A stretch of 64,000 nt of DNA, taken from assembly GCF_029255125.1 (NCBI RefSeq), contig NZ_JAPUVR010000132.1, forward strand, positions 33,418 to 97,417, read 5' to 3'. Under the pieces are notes generated by a model, which saw only the letters and a list, made by a program, of their open reading frames with translations, did not search any database and was not told the origin of the DNA. This DNA comes from Accumulibacter sp. (lineage in GTDB: Bacteria; Pseudomonadota; Gammaproteobacteria; Burkholderiales; Rhodocyclaceae). Positions 60,951 to 64,000 of the stretch are shown piece after piece (the stretch's first letter is position 1; each line of letters opens with the position of its first letter). The position numbers were made by a program, and so were the translations under genes.

Positions 60951-61874
60951 ATGCGCGCACAAGTCGTACCCCGTTTTCAGCCCTTGACCGGCGTCTACGA
61001 GCCCTCCGGTATTCAGCAACTCGCCGACGGCCGCTTCATCGTCATCGAGGACGAAGAAAAGCACGCGCTCAGCCTGCTTCGTATCGCTGACGGGCAGGTT
61101 CACCGCACGCCGCTGGAAGCACCGTTCTGGCCGTGGAGCAGGGGGGACTTCTGGCACCTCGACGACCTGGAAGGCGTCACCGCCGATCAGGCAGGCCATG
61201 TCTATGCCATCACATCGCATTCGCGCGATGGTAACGGCGAGGTGCACGCGGCACGCGAGCGCCTGGTGCGCTTTCGCATCGAGGGCGACGCTGTCGTCGA
61301 ACCGCAGGTCGTCGACAGCCTCAAGCGCGCGCTGACCGCGGCGCACCCGGCTCTGGCCGTGGCCGCCGAAATCCGCGACGTCAAACGCGAAGGCGGTCTG
61401 AACATCGAGGCTCTGGAGATGAGCGCTGATCAGAATCGCTTGTTGATTGGCTTACGCAGTCCACTGCTCGGTGGACGCGCAATCGTCGCCAGCCTGGAGA
61501 ATCCGCGCGCCATTTTCGACGACGGCGCCAAGCCGCAGATCGCCAGCGCGCTGACGACGCTCGATCTGACCGGCAACGGCATTCGCGCAATGGCGTATGC
61601 GCCTTGCCTCGCGGGCTATCTGTTGATCGGCGGCCCGGTGGCGCGCCAGGAGGTCGATTTTACCTTGTGGTTCTGGAGCGGCGCCGCACACGACCGCCCG
61701 CGTCGGGTCGATATTGCCGGTCTACCCGGTCTCGAGCATGCAGAAGGCGTGACGCAGGCGCGGCTCGACGGACAGCCGCGCATCGTCGTGGTCAGTGACG
61801 ACGGCAATCGAGCAGCCGGGCGCTGCGCGCGATATCTCGTACTGCGCCCCGAAGAACTGCTCATCGGTCCTTGA
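60951..61874 (+). CDS. DUF3616 family protein
   Basis: 307 residues, no signal peptide or membrane segment. Beta-propeller-like pattern with LDDLEGVTADQAGHVYAITS, EALEMSADQNRLLIGLRSP and HAEGVTQARLDGQPRIVVVSDD, which fits the DUF3616/esterase-like phytase-type propeller group. Biochemical role unknown. ATG at 60951 has GGAGAC upstream. It stands alone between the broken TPR gene and a histidine kinase. Confidence 0.75.
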   Translation: MRAQVVPRFQPLTGVYEPSGIQQLADGRFIVIEDEEKHALSLLRIADGQVHRTPLEAPFWPWSRGDFWHLDDLEGVTADQAGHVYAITSHSRDGNGEVHAARERLVRFRIEGDAVVEPQVVDSLKRALTAAHPALAVAAEIRDVKREGGLNIEALEMSADQNRLLIGLRSPLLGGRAIVASLENPRAIFDDGAKPQIASALTTLDLTGNGIRAMAYAPCLAGYLLIGGPVARQEVDFTLWFWSGAAHDRPRRVDIAGLPGLEHAEGVTQARLDGQPRIVVVSDDGNRAAGRCARYLVLRPEELLIGP

Positions 61875-61976
61875 CCGGGGCGCGCCAGGCACTTGGCTGC
61901 ATGGCGCCCGCGGAGCGCGCGCTGGTCTACCGCGGTAGCCGATGGCGCCGCGGGGCGCCGCGGTCGCCGGCGTGAG

Positions 61977-63449
61977 GTGGGTTGCGTACCGTCGAGGAAA
62001 ACGCCGATCAGTGAATCGATCCGCACGATCCTGATCGAGTCACAGAACGCGCGCGGCATCCTGCGCGCCACGGTGGAATCAGTCCTCAAGCGGCAGGCCG
62101 AGTTCACCAACTGCCGGGTCGAGGCAATGGGCGACGGCATCGGTGTGTGCCATGACCCACCGACGCCGCCTTACGTACGTTTTACCGTCTGTAATCCGGC
62201 CATGCAGGAGCAGACCGGCTACAGCCTGAGCGCAGTCAACGAAAAGGGCTGGCAATGCGCGCTACCGGTTGAGGAAGCACGGCAGCAGGAGGCTCGCCAG
62301 CGTGCGCGGCGCATGCGCCGCGGCGACCATCTGCGCGGTGACGAGTGGACAATACCCTGCAGCAGTGGCGAGCGCTGGACGCTGCAGGTACATTCGACCA
62401 TCGTGCAGCCGCCGGGCGGCCGTTTGCACGTATTGCTCGTGCTGCGCCACGCTACGGCGCGCAAGGCGGCAGAACAACTCGTCCAGCATCAGCGTGACCT
62501 CGCACAGTTCTCTCTCGACACGGTGCAAAGCCTGATGCTCGCACTCGATTGCGAGGGACGGATCACGATGATCAACCGCGCCGGACGCATCGTCGGTACG
62601 CTCAGTTCAGGCGCGGACATCACTGAACGCAGAGCAGCAGAGCGGGAACTCGAACGCTACCGCACGCACCTCGAGGCACTCGTCGGGCAGCGCACATTGG
62701 AGCTGTCGGCGGCCAAGGAAGCGGCGGAAACGGCGAATCGCGGCAAGTCCGATTTTCTTTCGCGCATGAGCCACGAACTGCGAACGCCAATGAACGCGAT
62801 CATCGGCTTTACCCAAATGCTCGAGTACGATGGCGACCTGAACGCCGATCAGCATGACAGCGTGCACGAGATTCTCAAGGCGAGTCGCCACCTGCTGCAC
62901 CTGATCAACGACGTTCTCGATCTTGCCCGGATCGAATCGGGGCGCATCGAACTGTCGCTCGAAGCCACTGACGTTGCCGCCGTCGTCGACGACTGTTGGC
63001 ACCTGGTCGAACCGCTCGCGGCGCCCTGCGGCATTACGCTGCTCATCGATGTTCCCGCCGGTACGTGGGTGACCGCCGATCGCGTCCGCCTCAAGCAGGC
63101 GCTGCTCAACCTGCTGTCGAATGCCGTCAAGTACAATCGTGCGCAGGGTCGGATTCACCTCGTTGTCCAGATGCGCCAGAGCGAGCGTGAAGCGCGCACC
63201 CGCATCGGCGTCGCGGACACCGGAATCGGCATTGCTGACGAGCGCCTGATCGAACTGATGGGGGGCGAGATTGGCGCCGAGAGCGAGGCCGGCGCCGGCA
63301 GCCGCTTCTGGATCGAACTACCCAATGCCAGCGTTACGCGGCCGGACGACCACAGCAACGTGAGCCCAGGCGCGGGAACGCAGTCTTGCCAGCGAGCGAC
63401 GAGCGGCGCGTCCTGTGCATCGACGACAACCCGTCGAACCTCAAGCTGA
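61977..63449 (+). CDS. PAS histidine kinase with internal deletions (degenerate)
   Basis: About 490 residues. A PAS domain (about 45-165, VRFTVCNPAMQEQTGYSL), a stump of a second PAS (MINRAG joined to RIVGTLSSGADITERR), coiled coil, HisKA with the phospho-His in [12 protein letters not shown], and an ATPase domain with N box NLLSNAVKY and DTGIGI but then a direct jump to ERLIELMGGEIGAES. The PAS core and the ATP-lid/G2 box (GTGIGL) have been removed in frame, so kinase activity is doubtful. The C-terminus runs out of frame into the receiver gene. The start is unclear; a GTG at 61977 is chosen, but a TTG at 61893 is possible. Confidence 0.65.
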   Translation: MGCVPSRKTPISESIRTILIESQNARGILRATVESVLKRQAEFTNCRVEAMGDGIGVCHDPPTPPYVRFTVCNPAMQEQTGYSLSAVNEKGWQCALPVEEARQQEARQRARRMRRGDHLRGDEWTIPCSSGERWTLQVHSTIVQPPGGRLHVLLVLRHATARKAAEQLVQHQRDLAQFSLDTVQSLMLALDCEGRITMINRAGRIVGTLSSGADITERRAAERELERYRTHLEALVGQRTLELSAAKEAAETANRGKSDFLSRMSHELRTPMNAIIGFTQMLEYDGDLNADQHDSVHEILKASRHLLHLINDVLDLARIESGRIELSLEATDVAAVVDDCWHLVEPLAAPCGITLLIDVPAGTWVTADRVRLKQALLNLLSNAVKYNRAQGRIHLVVQMRQSEREARTRIGVADTGIGIADERLIELMGGEIGAESEAGAGSRFWIELPNASVTRPDDHSNVSPGAGTQSCQRATSGASCASTTTRRTSS

Positions 63450-63775
63450 TGAACCAGATACCCGGTCGCCGCGCCGACCTTCGCTTGCTGACGGCGGACG
63501 CACCGCAGCTCGGAATCGATCTGGCGCTAGCCCACCGTCCGCATCTCATTCTGCTCGATGTCAACATGCCGGGAATGGACGGCTACGAGGTGCTTGCCGT
63601 CCTGCGGCGCGATCCAGTCACCCATCGCATACCAGTGATCGCGATTACGGCCAACGCTCTGGCGGGCGATATCGAACGTGGGCGGGCGGCCGGCTTTCGC
63701 GACGACATCACCAAGCCGATCGACGTCACCGCTTTCCTGCGCGTGGTCGAGGAGGCCTTGCGCTATCGGCGGTAG
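63386..63775 (+). CDS. response regulator receiver domain, frame-shifted from the kinase
   Basis: 129 residues forming a complete receiver: acidic pair in VLCIDDNPSNLKL, phospho-Asp in LILLDVNMPGMDGYE, conserved Thr in AITANAL and Lys in DITKPID. It overlaps the last 64 bases of the kinase gene in another frame and can start only at TTG (63386), directly where the kinase frame loses sense. In related proteins kinase and receiver are fused, so this is probably the C-terminus of a hybrid kinase separated by a single-base frameshift, though it could still be made as a separate protein. Confidence 0.7.
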   Translation: MPASDERRVLCIDDNPSNLKLMNQIPGRRADLRLLTADAPQLGIDLALAHRPHLILLDVNMPGMDGYEVLAVLRRDPVTHRIPVIAITANALAGDIERGRAAGFRDDITKPIDVTAFLRVVEEALRYRR

Positions 63776-63786
63776 CGACGACCGGC

Positions 63787-64000
63787 ATGCTCGCACGTAT
63801 CGGCCAAACGATCAGCGCCGCCCTGGGCAAGCGAGGTCTCTCCTGGTCATTGAAGACGCGCGTCAGCGTCCTCACGCTGACTGCGTTTCTGCTTGCCGTC
63901 TGGTCGCTCACACGCTATGCCACGCGCACCTTGCGCGAGGACATGACGCACCTGCTGGGTGAACAGCAGTTCTCGACGACATCGCCGATCGCGGCGCAGA
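63787..64000 (+). CDS. membrane sensor protein, N-terminal fragment
   Basis: 71 codons visible; the gene runs off the window. After a basic N-terminus (SLKTRVSVL) comes a transmembrane helix (LTLTAFLLAVWSL) and the periplasmic start TRTLREDMTHLLGEQQFSTT. This opening is common in large PAS/GGDEF or hybrid-kinase membrane sensors of Rhodocyclales. It begins 11 bases after the receiver stop and is probably co-transcribed with it. The output domain is unknown. Confidence 0.7.
   Translation, partial: MLARIGQTISAALGKRGLSWSLKTRVSVLTLTAFLLAVWSLTRYATRTLREDMTHLLGEQQFSTTSPIAAQ

Overview
The window looks like a high-GC betaproteobacterial chromosome segment. The gene families (urtABCDE-ureDABCEFG, korCAB, soxYZ, prpCD, a PEP-CTERM protein, many PAS/GGDEF/EAL and hybrid-kinase signalling genes) fit Rhodocyclales, possibly a Candidatus Accumulibacter-like organism. 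That placement is inference from gene content and protein style; there is no rRNA or marker gene here to prove it. I found no tRNA, rRNA or CRISPR array.

Layout. 1-7.5 kb: tail of an EAL protein, ilvA, a sulfate-binding protein, cysK and a CHASE-PAS-GGDEF-EAL protein. 7.4-12.4 kb: housekeeping genes (5-formyl-THF cyclo-ligase, lytic transglycosylase, NDUFA9-like Rossmann protein, cca). 12.4-18.8 kb: an accessory signalling block with a Gly/Ser-rich secreted protein, a DsbA-like protein lacking CXXC, a TPR-CHAT protease-like protein, an OmpA-like protein and a Ser/Thr kinase with a DUF4384-like tail. 19-21 kb: a three-gene set of DegT aminotransferase, acyl carrier protein and SDR. 21-27.5 kb: a Nudix hydrolase and a giant hybrid histidine kinase. 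27.7-38.7 kb: one urea uptake and urease operon on the minus strand (urtABCDE-ureDABCEFG), preceded by a perfect sigma-54 promoter match. 39.6-54 kb: rhodanese, chemotaxis receptor, macrodomain protein, korCAB, a BepA-like protease, moaC, soxYZ, queD and prpCD. 54-64 kb: gene-poor and decayed, with a PEP-CTERM protein, an IS91-type transposase relic, a large TPR gene broken by an in-frame stop and a frameshift, a DUF3616 protein, a damaged histidine kinase with a frame-shifted receiver, and the start of another membrane sensor.

How it fits together. The urea block imports urea and hydrolyses it to ammonia, probably under nitrogen control. korCAB would move electrons from 2-oxoglutarate oxidation to ferredoxin or NADP. 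prpCD carry two of the three dedicated methylcitrate-cycle steps for propionyl-CoA. soxYZ provide a periplasmic sulfur carrier without the rest of the Sox system in view. The CHAT / OmpA / kinase block is the best candidate for an undescribed system. Several genes show recent decay (internal deletions, frameshifts, small tandem duplications).
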